64,000 bases of DNA, from positions 55,086,501 through 55,150,500 of the forward strand of contig JAKSXM010000007.1 in the NCBI GenBank assembly GCA_022575985.1, read 5' to 3'. Origin of the DNA: Anagrus nilaparvatae. Taxonomy: Eukaryota > Arthropoda > Insecta > Hymenoptera > Mymaridae. This document shows positions 36,270 to 47,767 of this stretch, piece after piece. Both the position numbers and the translations under genes were made by a program. The notes below the pieces were generated by a model. The model was not told where the DNA came from. It did not search any database and was given only the letters and a program-made list of their open reading frames with translations. How positions within the stretch are numbered: the stretch's first letter is position 1; every line of letters starts with the position of its first letter.

Positions 36270-36770
36270 TTTTCTTTTAGAATCGAATAGCCAGGGAAAA
36301 AGTAGTCCTAAATAAAAAAAAAAATTACTATTTTCGATGAAAATTAACAAATTTATGGTCAAGTAAGGATGCTGTCAAAAACTACCATTTTTATACTGAT
36401 TCCAATTTTAGGCTTTAAAACGACATTATAACTGGAAAAATGCATAACTCGCTTAAATTTTATCATAAAAAGAAAAATTTTGGATTATTATCGAATATTT
36501 TTTCTGCGGCTATTCTTTTATGCAATAAAAAAATTAGTTTAGTCGATAAAAAGTTTATTTTTTGGTCAAAAACTAATGTAACATGTTAATGACTGTTTTT
36601 GATTATTATCATTTTTTAACAAAAAAAATAAATTTCTGTCAATAAAATTAATTTTTTTATTGGATAAACGAATAGCCAAGGAAAAAATATTCGATAATAA
36701 TCCAAAACTTTTCTTTTTACGATAAAATTTAAGCGAGTAATGCATTTTTCCCTTCTATTTTGTTTTCTTG
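36270..36770 (+). repeat. Dispersed repeat family A, copy 3, with inverted part
   Basis: It contains the family phrase ATAGCCAGGGAAAAA and, from 36437 to 36513, a segment that is inverted at 36668-36750 (ATAATCCAAAA, TTAAGCGAGT, ATGCATTTTTCC). It is loosely similar to 1471-1860 and 54050-54314. Non-coding. Confidence 0.5.
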
Positions 36771-36917
36771 AGTTTTTAAAAATATTATATCAACTATTAC
36801 CTATAATTTAAATTAAAAAGCAAATTTAAATAAATAATACATGATTATACAATTGTACAGTTCATCTGTTGTTCACTATTTTTTGTTGTGTAAATAGGTA
36901 TAAATATTTTTGAAAAA

Positions 36918-37771
36918 TCCACGATATCGATACGATACGATATTTTAAGTAATTCTCTCGGATTAGTAGAGTCGTGCATTCAGCAAGGCGTCTCCTTGAG
37001 GAATGGCCATTTGGCACGAAGCCGGGAGCACGAACGCTATATCTCTTTTTCTCTCTCGCCCACGCGCGTTGATTGGATGAAATAAAATTACTAGTACTAG
37101 GGACTTATTTTGTAATATAGTTTAAAATTTTTAGCTAAATAGAACCCGAATTTGTTGTTAATAAATAAATCGACACGAATATTAAATGTAACTCGAAAAT
37201 AAAGAAATTATACTATGATCAATTTTAATTATACAATTCATGTTATTTTTTTTATTCTGATTTTGTATATTTCTTTGGCATAGCCGATCGATGACGTAAT
37301 CTTCACAATACCACGAGAAAGCGACTTCCCCTCCCGCTCCGCGCGAGAGAAAAATATGGCCCCTCGCGAATCATGGTATGTTTTGTTTAGAAAATTATGA
37401 TAGATTTTTTAACACAAAAGATAAGAAGGGGGACAAAATTGGAATTTGCAATTTATGCAAAAAAAAAAATTTCGAAACGATAATTAAAATTTATTAAATC
37501 CAGATATTAAAATGCCAATAAATAATGCACCATTAGAAAAATTAACAACTGAATTTTCAAAAATGCAAAATAATTTGTTAACTATACTAAACAACAATCA
37601 AAAAAAATTTTCTTTTGAGGTGGACGGGTGGACTACTAGAAACGGACAATCGTACAAAGGAATCACTATCGATTTAATTGATAAAAACCGATATCGATAT
37701 TATCGAAATATCGAGCCCTTTGAAATCGATATCGTATCGAAGATAAGACATCAATATCGAAATATCGTGGA
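36918..37771. mobile_element. Internally deleted hAT-like element
   Basis: Both ends start TCCACGATAT in inverted orientation and are rich in CGATA/ATCGAT motifs, like the subterminal repeats of hAT elements. Inside are two coding relics of a hAT transposase (37378-37464 and 37512-37711). The target duplication is not clear in the AT-rich flanks. The element is too short for a full transposase. Confidence 0.65.
37378..37711 (+). pseudogene. hAT transposase fragments (BED finger and core start)
   Basis: 37378-37464 reads RFFNTKDKKGDKIGICNLCK. This fits part of a BED-type zinc finger with the C..C pair but without the following His pair. A stop follows. From 37512 the frame reads FSKMQNNLL and then FEVDGWTTRNGQSYKGITI. 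That second segment is a hAT signature, where D and W in DGWT and the SY.GIT stretch precede the first catalytic region. The rest of the transposase, including the dimerisation region near the C-terminus, is missing. The transition at about 37711 goes directly into the terminal ATCGAT-rich repeat, which points to an internal deletion. Confidence 0.7.
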
Positions 37772-38581
37772 ACTATAATATTTTTATAAAATAAAAAAAA
37801 AGGAGAAAAGGAGTAAAGATAGGTGCATACCTATATCAATAAAATATGAATTTCTAGGGTAGTTTGTATAAAAGTTTCATGTATAAGATTTATATACACA
37901 ATTACTATTAATAAAAACACATTATAGAGTTAATGAAAAATATAGTGGCGAAAAAAATCATTAGATGGCGAAATACCCATACTTGGTGGCGAAAACCCTG
38001 GGTTTTGAGCTTTCCGAAAATAAAATTCTAATTAAAAATAAAATAATGTTTGGAAATCGCTAAAAACTTTTTTTTCATCAGTAATTATCATCATTTTAGC
38101 TAATGAAACAATTTTTACTCTCATATAAGCTTAAAAATAAATAAAAAAATCATTTTAAATGTACCGATTTTCTTAAGATGGCGAAAACCCCCTCTCCACC
38201 CTACTTAATTGCCAGTTTTTTAAATTTTGAAATTTACGAAAAATGAAGTTTGTTAAATTTATTCGTAATTAGCTAGAATGTTGATTTAAATAATAATTTC
38301 ATGAAATTTTAAGATGTGACTTTCAAATGCTCGCTTACAACCAATTTCCTAAAAAAGAGTAAAAGCTGCTTTTTGTTCCAAATCTGTATCGATTAGTCTC
38401 CATATAGTAAAACTATAACTAATATACATGAGGCTTCGTATCTTAATTACCAAGTTCAAGTATTCAATCTACAAGAACCCAAGTATTTGCTAGTAATAAT
38501 AGGAAGCATTCTAATCAGTTAAGATTTCGAAAATCTTTTTTTGTAAATGAAACCTATGGTATAAATTAGCTTTAAATTTCA
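37772..38581. other. AT-rich non-coding stretch
   Basis: The phrase GGTGGCGAAAACCC and variants (GATGGCGAAA) recur near 37945-38190 in the same orientation, probably from a decayed repeat. No gene is visible. Confidence 0.5.
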
Positions 38582-38794
38582 GCGACACTGAAAAAAAATC
38601 TGCCTTCGGCTTGTAGAATTTTTTTCTTGTTCAAACGATTGCAAATAACCTGAGAAAGAAAATTTAAAGAATTTTTCAAGTCATTTGCAATCATTAGAGC
38701 GAGAAAAAATAATTCTGCTTGCCCCAAATGGACTTTCTTTAGTCGCAAATAGAACACTTTCACTTGTAGCAAACGGATTTTTTTTCGGTGTAGC
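38582..38794. mobile_element. MITE (213 bp) with CAC(T/C)GAAAAAAAATC ends
   Basis: The left end, GCGACACTGAAAAAAAATC, and the complement of the right end, GCTACACCGAAAAAAAATCC, are inverted. Further in, TTGCAAATAACC and its partial complement also oppose each other. Non-coding; the target duplication is unclear and the superfamily is not assigned. Confidence 0.6.
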
Positions 38795-39576
38795 AATCAA
38801 AAATTCCAGTAAATAGTTTTGAAATGTTGGTAAAATATTTTTCATAGCTATTAGCTAATATTTTTATTCAATTAAAAAGTTATTTACATACGAAAAAATC
38901 AATATTTTATTAAATAAATATTATTTTTAATGAAAGCTAGATAAGCACATTTATTACACACAGTTTTCATTGTTGACAATATAAATTAAAGTAAACTCGT
39001 TAAAAAAATCAAAATAAATACTGAAATTTATTGTTTTTCAAAATATCGTGAATGATTTTGAAATAAATTTTATCAAATCAAAACAAGATTAATAATATTT
39101 TTTTTTAAATACCTAAAAAGGAGTTTTGAAATAATGAGTTAATGAAACTTATTTGGGCGCATTCATTCCAAACTATTCTTTCCTGATTCAGTGAAAAATC
39201 TACTTGTTGTAATGTACATGGAATCTTGTTTGCCCCTCCCCCGACGATCTATTAATCAAAATCACAAACATTTTTGCTCAGGGACGTCCAACTTCATATG
39301 CGAGAAAAGGTTTGTCGAGGGAAATTTTCGCCATGGTATGTAGCCATCATTTTTTTGGGAACTAAATTCAAAATCTAATTCTATCATTCAGTAAATAAAA
39401 AAATAAAAATTATTATAGAATTTAGAAATACTTTGTGTATTTCTACAATTCTACAGAAATGAATTTTTTTTCCATTTATTTTAAACAACAAAAATATAAT
39501 AATTAAATTTTAAAATTAAAAATTTTATGTTGAAATTCAAAGTTGGAATCAATACAGCAATGATTATATAACTATA
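38795..39576. other. AT-rich non-coding stretch
   Basis: No gene or clear repeat, apart from a less AT-rich patch near 39130-39350 without open frames. Confidence 0.5.
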
Positions 39577-39910
39577 CTAGCAAAAGTTGGAGGGGGGGGC
39601 TCCGCCCCCCCTGTATTGCATTTTCTTTTGTTTCTGTTGCTTAAGAAAATTATGTTTCACTGCACATTTATAATTATGCAAACACATTAAGAGTTTTCAC
39701 AAGAGCCTAGTTCTGTCCCCAGTAAAGTTAAAATTATTAATTAAGGAAAAATATTTGAAAAGGTATTGGAAAGACTATTTCTAATCCCGAAGATAATTTA
39801 TTTCTTATCGAATCGAACAGAATCTAGCATTTTAGTATTAGTATCTCGTGTACTATTTTGGTATTCTATAGACTTAGATACTTCAAGACCTATTATGAAT
39901 CATGTTAGCC
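39577..39910 (-). mobile_element. Helitron-like 3' end, copy 1
   Basis: Read on the minus strand, a GC-rich hairpin (stem GGGGGGGC/GCCCCCCC, loop GGA) is followed by CTCCAACTTTTGCTAG and then T. A hairpin, a short tail, CTAG and a following T is the terminal layout of Helitrons. The sequence behind it is homologous by eye to 51150-51515 (plus), including TGTTTCACTGCA, GCCTAGTTCTGT and CCTATTATGAAT. No Rep/helicase coding is present, so it is non-autonomous. The 5' end was not located. Confidence 0.65.
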
Positions 39911-40499
39911 GGCTAGTGATTTCATAATTTAAACTTCGTGTTATTAACTGGATATGCAATTTTTTCGGTATTTTTTAATCTAGAGAATTTAAGGCCTCGT
40001 AATAAAAATTTATCAAATAATTTTCAGGGGGCCTTTTTATAGTCTTAATATGTAGCGTAAACAATATAAATTGCAAATAATACAGTCATTTTTAAATAAA
40101 AATTCGTACATTTGACTCCTGGATATGCAAAATCTAGTTTTTCAGATGGCCCAATTATTCGTTAATGATAATCTCGATAAACTAAATGTAAAAAAATTAA
40201 TTTATGATACAACAATCTTTTTTTTGTTTTCTGAATAGTAAAGAATCTATAAAATTTCTTGAATTTTTCTCTATTTTTTTATTTTACTGCAAATTATCGA
40301 AAATTTTTTTTGAAAAATCAAAAAAATGTTCAGACTCCAAAAAAATTTTACACATTTTTAAAGAAGCGTCCGTTTTTTATGCAAATTTATCTGAATACGT
40401 ATAGAATAGTGCTGAATCGAGTAATACCAATTTAGACAGTAAAATTTCATCATATTTAGAAGTTATTTCACTTTTTAATTAAATTTTCAAAAAATTTTA
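39911..40499. other. AT-rich stretch, possibly Helitron interior
   Basis: This continues from the Helitron-like copy without a clear 5' border. The 66-codon frame at 40204-40404 is low complexity. Confidence 0.4.
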
Positions 40500-41047
40500 T
40501 TTTTTCCAAAAATTGTAAAAATTGAATATCTCCAAAAGTACGGTAACTGAGTTTCAAAAATATGGCCTATGTCACCCACTGACTTTTTTTCTATATTTTG
40601 TTACTTCATTTTGACATTGAATCGACCCTGATGATGAAACACATACACACACATACCCAAAAATAGATGATTATAAATACCACAAAAAGTAAAAAAATTT
40701 AAAAAATTTTCCGAACAGCTTCAAAAATATTTTATAAAATTTTAAAGATACCTCCGTTTTGAATAAAAATTTAGGAGAATACGCAAGAATTGGTGCCAAA
40801 TCGAATACTACAAAGTACGACAGTAAATTTTTTCGATTGTCTCAAGATATTTTATTTTTTGTTAAAAATTTTTTAAAATTTTATAAAGTTCCAAAACACT
40901 AAAAATTGAATATCTCCAAAAGTACGATAGCTAAATCGCAAAACTATGGCCTATGTCACTCGCGGACATTTTTTCTTTAATTTGACACCGGTTTTATATA
41001 ATTTCATTCACTGGTTTGGCCCTGATGATAATACACACACACACACA
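40500..41047 (+). repeat. Imperfect duplication ending in (CA)n
   Basis: Two units (about 40500-40665 and 40885-41047) share TTGAATATCTCCAAAAGTACG, split here as TTGAATATCTCC and AAAAGTACG, then ATGGCCTATGTCAC and CCCTGATGAT. Each ends in a CA-rich run. Non-coding. Confidence 0.7.
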
Positions 41048-41668
41048 GACATACAAATAAATTTTCAAATATATATAGTAGTAAGTAAGATATATATTTA
41101 AAATTGTATGTAAAAGTATATAATACGCTTTTAAACTTTTATATAATCTAGTAAAATTAATGAAATAGTCTATCCAAAGAGTAGACGTATAAACAAAAGA
41201 ATGTCGTATATATAGACATGAAAACAGTTCCCTAGGGATTTGGCAGTTTGGCGAAATCTCTTGTCTGCATTTCGCTATATTTTACTGAATGAATTCAGAA
41301 ATGAGAACGACCGAATTTTTGGAAACGTTCATGTATATGTATAAGTACTTTTATACATATAAGGTAGCATATAAACAGAGAGAAATAGATAAATATAGAA
41401 AGAGAGGAAGAATAAGTAGTTGGAAAATTTATAACAAATAAACGTAAACGTTTTGGAGGGAGATGAAAACGATGAGGACATAACATAGAAGTTCGCTATT
41501 CCGAGAGTATGGTAGAGAATGAGATTGAAATCGTTTTTGCATTGTCCAGATCTCTTGGCTCACTTTTCGTTTCTTTTATTTCTAGTAAAAACCCGATGGG
41601 CCAAATGCCACATAAACCTAAAACGAGAATAGTGGAAATACTGTTTTCTATATATAAATCAACTTTTC

Positions 41669-41699
<31 letters not shown>

Positions 41700-43150
41700 C
41701 GAAAACAACGACACCCAACTAATTGCAACTTTTCGACTTTCTATGTCAATTACTAACTATTTCTGCAACGGTAACAATGAGGCCAATAGGAATGCTACTA
41801 GCTTCCCTCGAGAGAATAACCAAAATGTCATGAGTTACCAATGCATTAAAAAAATAAAAGAAGAAAACTTTTGAAAACTCTTTTATTAAAATACTATATT
41901 TCAACTTTCACTTGTCATTGTAGAATTTTATAAATTTTATCATTTCAATTATTATTATTATCCTTATTTTTTTTTTTTTTTTTTTTTTTTAATGAATAAT
42001 TACTTTTTTCATTTTTATTATCCTGTTAAGACAATGAAAAAAAGAAGATAATACTAGTAATTCACGAAATTTTATGTATAATTTAAATTGTTTGAATTTT
42101 ACTTGACACATTATTTTCAAATAATACACATTCTTATAATATCTGTAGATTTTGAAAAGTATTTTGATAATGTATAATGCATAGTATATTTATCGAATCA
42201 TGTTTCCAGAATAAAAATTTAATAGATTAAAGTTTAAAAATAAAATACTATAAATCTAACTACAGTGAAACCTTTATTTTTGGATACCTCCCAAAATCAG
42301 ATATCATTCCCAACTCTCAACCAACTAAGTATTCCATTTGGAGTTATAATACTAAATTGTAAAAAGTTGCAAGATAGTTTCACGAAGTTGTAATGGAAAA
42401 GAATTGGAAAATTTTTATATCTAAAAAAATATAGATATTAAAAAAAGATAAAATTACCCTGAGAAACGTAATATGCGATTTCTTTAAATTCGTCAATTGT
42501 GCAATGGATTGTGAAAAAAATAGTTTATTTACGTTTAACTGTAAATTTTCGAAAAATTTTTTGAATTTTCCATAAAAATCATACAATACTAATTTCAGTA
42601 CTAAAGAATTTGTTCTCTAAATTCATGAAAATAGTTATAAACGCACAAGAAAAAACTGAGAATTTTCATTTGTTTTCGTGTACTTACTAAAATTAATAAA
42701 ATTATAATTATAATCGAATATTATGAGATTTTAATTAACTAATTTTTCGTAAATAAACCATTTTTTTTTGTATTAGACTTTCTTTTAAAAAACGTGCAAA
42801 TCCAAGACTTGTTTAGTATCCATACTTTTCAGAATTTTTCTAGCATTAGTCTATTTTATACTGCCCTACAGACATAAAAAAACCTCCACATCTACATTTC
42901 AGTTTAGTTTTTTACGGCCAAACGATGCGAGAAATCTTCAGCCCAATATCAGCACATGGTTTTATTTTTAAATTACCTGTAGAGCAAACTCATATCCAGG
43001 GATAGAATGAGCGTGTGAGAGTTTACATAATTCGCCAATTTCTCCTGCCCTCATGCCTGCTTATAGTGCACAATTGCACATATATATACTTCAATATGCC
43101 ACAGATATAACCGATTACAAGCATACAATCATACATACATTTCTATTACC
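41048..43150. other. AT-rich stretch, no gene supported
   Basis: It contains a (TATATG/AT)n run near 41666-41700 and a 22-T run near 41969. The 121-codon plus frame at 41509-41874 spans the AT microsatellite and shows no domain. A 68-codon minus frame at 42380-42586 is equally unconvincing. Confidence 0.5.
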
Positions 43151-44258
43151 TTTTTTTTTTTTTTTTTTATTAATTTGATTATCGTATAATGTTGTACAAA
43201 ATTTTGAAGTACATTTACAAAAGTGTTTATGTTGCTACGCATTAATAAAATTTGATAAATATAAATTTGATAAAAATATAAAATTGATTAACAAATATTT
43301 AAATGAATAATAACAAATGGATACAATAAATTTGAGTATAAGTAAGAGGGGGTTTAGAGAAAGGTAGAAGAAAAGAGGCGAGAGAAGAAGGTAAAAGAAA
43401 AGAGAGTAAGGAATAAAACTGAATTATGTTATAGCAGAGATTTGAGTCACGTCTGTCAATCTCTAGAAGGTATTGGTGAAGACTAGATTTGAAGACTTCT
43501 ACTGAGCCTGACAGACGGATTTCTTTGGGGAGGGAGTTCCAGAATGAGAGCATATAGACCAGAGAAGAGTTGTTGTAGGTGGGATTTGTGGAAGTTTCTA
43601 CGACTAAGTGAGGGCGGTTTTTTGGACGGAGGTTTCTAGAGGGAATATAAATTTTTATTTTCTCCTTCAAGTAAGATGTATTTCCATTATTAAGTATATT
43701 GTAGATATTAACAGCACTTAGGTGTTTAGCTCTTAGTTTTACGTTTAGCCAACCAAGCTTCATTCTATCAGGGGAAGTGCGAGACGGATATCTAATATCA
43801 CATACATACCTAACAGAGGCATTTAATAACTTTTGTAGACGCTTATATTGCATATTGCGTAGGTTTCCCATGGGAAAAATACCAGAGTCAAGAATAGGAA
43901 AAACTAGTGCAGTGATGAGCTGTTTTCGTAGATTTGAATTTATCAGGTGCTTAAAATGTCTAAGTCTATAGAGGACATGATTTACTGATTTTACGATATA
44001 GTTTATGTAGGATCTCCATTTCATATCCTGGTCAATAAGGAGGCCAAGGTTTTTGACAGTTTTCGATAGCTGAATTCTAGTACCATTGAAGTAAAACGAA
44101 GAGTTTGTGTCTAAGAAATTTGAGGATTTTTTGCCAAAAATCATGAAGTTGGATTTATCAATATTAATTTTAAAGTTGTTGGAGGAGCACCAATTTTCTA
44201 TTTCGTGGAGATCGTTTTGGAGCAAGGACACGCCAAGGTTGAAGTCTTTGTGAGGTAC
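43151..44258 (-). mobile_element. 5'-truncated LINE with poly(A) tail (CR1/Jockey-like)
   Basis: On the minus strand the fragment starts abruptly in the reverse-transcriptase frame near 44258, runs through the stop at 43299, has a short 3' untranslated part and ends in an A run (plus-strand T run 43151-43168). That is the normal outcome of a truncated target-primed insertion. The open frame suggests a fairly recent insertion. A flanking target duplication is not obvious. Confidence 0.82.
43299..44258 (-). CDS. LINE reverse transcriptase, C-terminal part (partial)
   Basis: About 319 residues are open without a stop. The segment begins after the catalytic YxDD region. LQNDLHEIENWCSSNNFKIN followed by KSNFMIFGKK is the reverse-transcriptase thumb border. 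Next come KNLGLLIDQDMKWRSYI and RKQLITALVFPILDSG, both typical of the connecting region in CR1/Jockey/RTE-type LINEs. Near the end, FWNSLPKEIRLSGSVEVFK is the common closing motif of these polymerases. The endonuclease and catalytic reverse-transcriptase parts are missing, so it cannot work alone. The first ATG-like start is irrelevant because the frame is cut at 44258. A decayed cousin lies at 29900-30216. Confidence 0.88.
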   Translation of the reverse strand, partial: VPHKDFNLGVSLLQNDLHEIENWCSSNNFKINIDKSNFMIFGKKSSNFLDTNSSFYFNGTRIQLSKTVKNLGLLIDQDMKWRSYINYIVKSVNHVLYRLRHFKHLINSNLRKQLITALVFPILDSGIFPMGNLRNMQYKRLQKLLNASVRYVCDIRYPSRTSPDRMKLGWLNVKLRAKHLSAVNIYNILNNGNTSYLKEKIKIYIPSRNLRPKNRPHLVVETSTNPTYNNSSLVYMLSFWNSLPKEIRLSGSVEVFKSSLHQYLLEIDRRDSNLCYNIIQFYSLLSFLLPSSLASFLLPFSKPPLTYTQIYCIHLLLFI

Positions 44259-44294
44259 TTGAATATATATTTCAAAAGTTTTTTCTATTGATTA

Positions 44295-44560
44295 AAAATT
44301 TTGGAACAAATTTTCAAAAAATTAATTATCAGATTCGAGATATCGAGTAAAAATCATACTTTCAAATTTAAGTACTTTCATGGAAATAAATGAGGTATTA
44401 CCTCCAAATTAAAAAAAAAAAAAGTAGTTTGAGATTTTTTAATGGAAAAATTATGAAAAAAAAATTAGGTCTTAATTCCATAATTTTTGTGAAATGTCAC
44501 CGATTACATACACACACACACACACACATACAGACTTTTTTTTAAAACCGGTTTTTTAGC
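44295..44560 (+). repeat. Dispersed repeat C, copy 1, ending in (CA)n
   Basis: It contains AAATTAATTATCAGATTCGA, then TACTTTCATGGAAATAAATG, TTAGGTCTTAATTCCATAAT and a (CA)n run. The same order occurs in the 58010-59260 block, most closely in its last unit. Non-coding. Confidence 0.75.
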
Positions 44561-45197
44561 TTCTTGAGGTCCGCCCCTTATTTTGAAACCTTATTATTTG
44601 TTTGCTGAAAAGATTTCAACCAAACTTTTGTTGGCGGAACTTTGTTATTACGTCCTTTTCCTATAATTCACCAACAACAAAAAAGTTACTATGAACTCTA
44701 ATACCCCTCAATTAACATAATTACCAAAATAATATTATACACAAGTAAGAATGTGGTGTAACGGTTTCGGAATTCGTCAACCAGAGAAAGAAAAAGTCTT
44801 CTGTAGGTTTTGTATGTCGCTGAATCCGAATTAGGGGTCCTACTGGGTTAGAAAATAGGAAAATACAGCAGAAACATTCCATCTTATGCGTTTTTTCACA
44901 ATATTTTGGAACTAATGATCAAATTAATAGTGCCACATTTTAAGAGTAATTAACTAAATATTGAATTTATTCTTTTATTCTGTATCAATAAAGGAATATT
45001 AGAGCTAACTATTGGTGTTGAAAAATATCTCCAGGGTAAGATAAAATCGGAAAAATACAATGTGAGTTTTTTTCTTTACTTTTCTTTTAATCTTGCATTT
45101 GAAAAAGTTTTATCCTATTTTAACTTTTATTTAATTTACCTCCTATACGGGGGCAAAATGGATAAAACTATTCCTGAATTTAACAAAAAATGAAAAA
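44561..45197. other. AT-rich stretch, no gene
   Basis: No open frame or structure is visible. A less AT-rich patch near 44740-44890 is unassigned. Confidence 0.5.
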
Positions 45198-45450
45198 AAC
45201 TTATAACTGGTTTGTGTTTTCACACAACCAACGATCATGAATCATGTTCACTTATAACGTTTTAAAGTATATTCCCTAATTATTATAAGTCCTAAGATCG
45301 AAATTACAATAAATCCCAAAATATAAATTATCCTAAGTCCATAAACCTAAAATATTCTAAGTTCTTGTGCTTACTCCCACTTTAAATTATTCTAAGTCCC
45401 TTAATCGGAAATATTCTAAGTCCATTTCATACCCCTCTCCCCTAAAAACG
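45198..45450 (+). repeat. Dispersed repeat B, copy 2
   Basis: The leader, ACTTATAACTGGTTTGTGT, is followed by four or five diverged units ending in TATTCTAAGTCC. This matches the order in 33266-33640. Confidence 0.6.
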
Positions 45451-45465
45451 TCGTTAATATTTCAA

Positions 45466-45634
45466 CCCCCCCCCCCCTAAAACGTCAATACACGGTGATC
45501 CCGGGTGGGACGTGAATTTTATTTTATTAGGTGCATCGCTAGTTGTTGATGCTTGTAATCTTAGCTGCGATTGGTTAACTAATAAGCAAACAATGCATCC
45601 GCTCTGTATTGCACTGTATTTACCCCCCCCCCCC
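45466..45634. repeat. Paired C12 tracts with shared flank
   Basis: Two runs of 12 C (45466-45477 and 45623-45634) are each followed by TAAAAC(G/A)TCA. They bracket about 145 bp of less AT-rich DNA. They may mark an element's ends or a duplication. Confidence 0.6.
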
Positions 45635-45640
45635 TAAAAC

Positions 45641-46514
45641 ATCACTTTTTTACCCACCCCTGCCTGGCATTAACACACACTAACACTATTATATCGTAGT
45701 ATAAGTGAACGCAACATACGGAGGTCCCATTGATACCAACCTATGAATTTAATTTTGTCATATGACTTTAAAAATACCATGTCCAGCACCGGAAGATCAT
45801 GTAATAACAAAGATTTTGCAAGAAAAAATTTTGCTTAAGTTCCCTTATGCAAAAAGTTAACAAAGATGCAATAAGAGGGCAGATTTTTCGGAGTCTTTAC
45901 CTTGCTTTCGCTAACAAGAGACCGCTAACTTTAGGAAACCATATTACAAATTACTTTCATTAATAATTGAAAAAAACCTCCGATAACCTCCGTTTATTCC
46001 AACGGGCCTTCTAGGCACAAGAATATGTGCATAATACTATGCACAAGGCTTTTAAATGTAGTTTTTTGGTAATATTGCTTTTTAGTTAGTTAGTTAACAA
46101 AAACACTTCTTGTTGGTCACAATTTTTCGGTATTAAAGTCATTTTTCAAGCCTTGGATACCGCAATTTTTCTCAATGTTATAGCAATTTATCCAAATGGT
46201 CACATTTTTCCCGAAATGATTAATTTTTAAATTATCTCAAAAATTGCAATTTTAGACAAAAATGGGTTTTATAGGTCTCAACAATTTTCTAAAAGCTTTT
46301 TTCTAAAAATTCTTTATTTTTCCTTTAGAATTATTTGTTTGCAAAACATTATTATTAAATTCTCTTCTTTACAGTCAGTAAATTGAATGCCCATTTTTGT
46401 CCCTAAATGATCAATTTTTCAATTTGCTGCAAAAATCGTAGTTTTAACATTGAACATGTTTCTAAGGAGGGGTAACCTGTGAATCTGAAAATCAAGTGGG
46501 GTCAAATGTCAATG
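45641..46514. other. AT-rich stretch with faint repeat similarity
   Basis: 46130-46460 is loosely similar to the interior of the 10353-11763 element (for example GGGTTTTATAGGTCT against GAGTTTTATAGGCTT). No gene is visible. Confidence 0.4.
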
Positions 46515-46516
46515 TA

Positions 46517-46642
46517 TTTTGGCTCTGGAAGGGCATGTCGGCTATTGAAGACCCGGTATATTCACGCTCTTAGTTTATAGTGTACATGATTTTGAGCTCG
46601 GATAAAGGTCTTCAATGGCCCGACATGTCTCTCCAGAATTAA
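46517..46642. mobile_element. Small TA-flanked MITE (126 bp)
   Basis: The left arm, CTCTGGAAGGGCATGTCGG then ATTGAAGACC, is inverted as GGTCTTCAATGG then CCCGACATGTCTCTCCAG on the right. TA lies at 46515-46516 and 46643-46644. Non-coding. Confidence 0.65.
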
Positions 46643-46644
46643 TA

Positions 46645-47767
46645 TACCGAAAAATGTCAAATATAAACTTATTATGTTTTGGTCTTAGTTAAAAACCTAG
46701 CCTATTCCAGGGTTTCATACTTACTTTTAGTTTTTTTTTTTTAAATTAGCCATTTTTGTGTACTCATAACTTTTTCCAAAACACGTGGCCGAAAAAATTA
46801 GAATACGAAAGTGTATGTATTTAGGTCTTGAATATCTCTGTGCCAAAATTTAGCTGTGTAATACTTACACGCACTTATTACCATACCATTATTATTACCA
46901 GGTTCCTAATCTCTTTTTTATTTAATAAAATTACGCTATTTAAAAAAATCAGTTTTTAAACAACCGGTTTTATTTCAATGAAGTAACCTTCAGAAGAATT
47001 AAAAACTTATTAGTTATTAGTTTCAAATCTATTTTTCAAACTGATCCATGTGTAAGAATAAAAAAATTCAATCATAATGGAATTACACATAGAATGCATA
47101 TGGATGGAATTGCATATTCTCCGAACTAGGTTTAGTCAAAAATATATATCTAAAATCAATATTTGAAATTTTACGTTTAGATTTCTTTTTGAATACTAAA
47201 TTAATTTTAAAACCAATATTTATGTAAAATTCCAAAAAATATTCCTAAAAACAAATAATCTAATGCAACTTGTTTTTCGTAATTTTTTCTAATTCTCCAT
47301 CCGCCATTTTCAAATTAAGAAAAATCATGCAAAAAAAATGTGTCCTAAAACATATACAAAAAATGAAAATTTTATTATTCTTCATTAAATATACCTTTTT
47401 TTGATGTTATTTACAATACTGATAAGCAGCGTGTCGATTTTTTTTAGTATCCAACTTTTACCCTAAATAATGGGTTTCCGGTTAATTTTATAGAAAGTTT
47501 GAAATCGAATTCTGATAATAGAGACTTGAAAAATAGGTTTTGGTTTTAAAATTAATTTAGAACTCGTAGATAGGCTTTTGGGCGTTAAATGTCTAATTGA
47601 ATAAAATTTGGATTAATTAATAAATAATAAAAATCGTAAAGAATTATAAAAAAGCTAAGGCCTTTTTATTTCAGGCACGATCACATATTCATTGAGTATT
47701 TTCTCTTTAATAACGTTGATGGGATCCACGCCCTCATAAATTGAAAACTATTATTTATTATTATACA
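46645..47767. other. AT-rich stretch, no gene
   Basis: No open frame of note and no clear repeat. Confidence 0.5.

Noticed and set aside
41509..41874. 121-codon plus frame
   Set aside because: It spans an AT microsatellite and shows no domain; its length is plausible by chance.
43777..43971. 64-codon plus frame
   Set aside because: Shadow of the LINE reverse-transcriptase frame on the minus strand.
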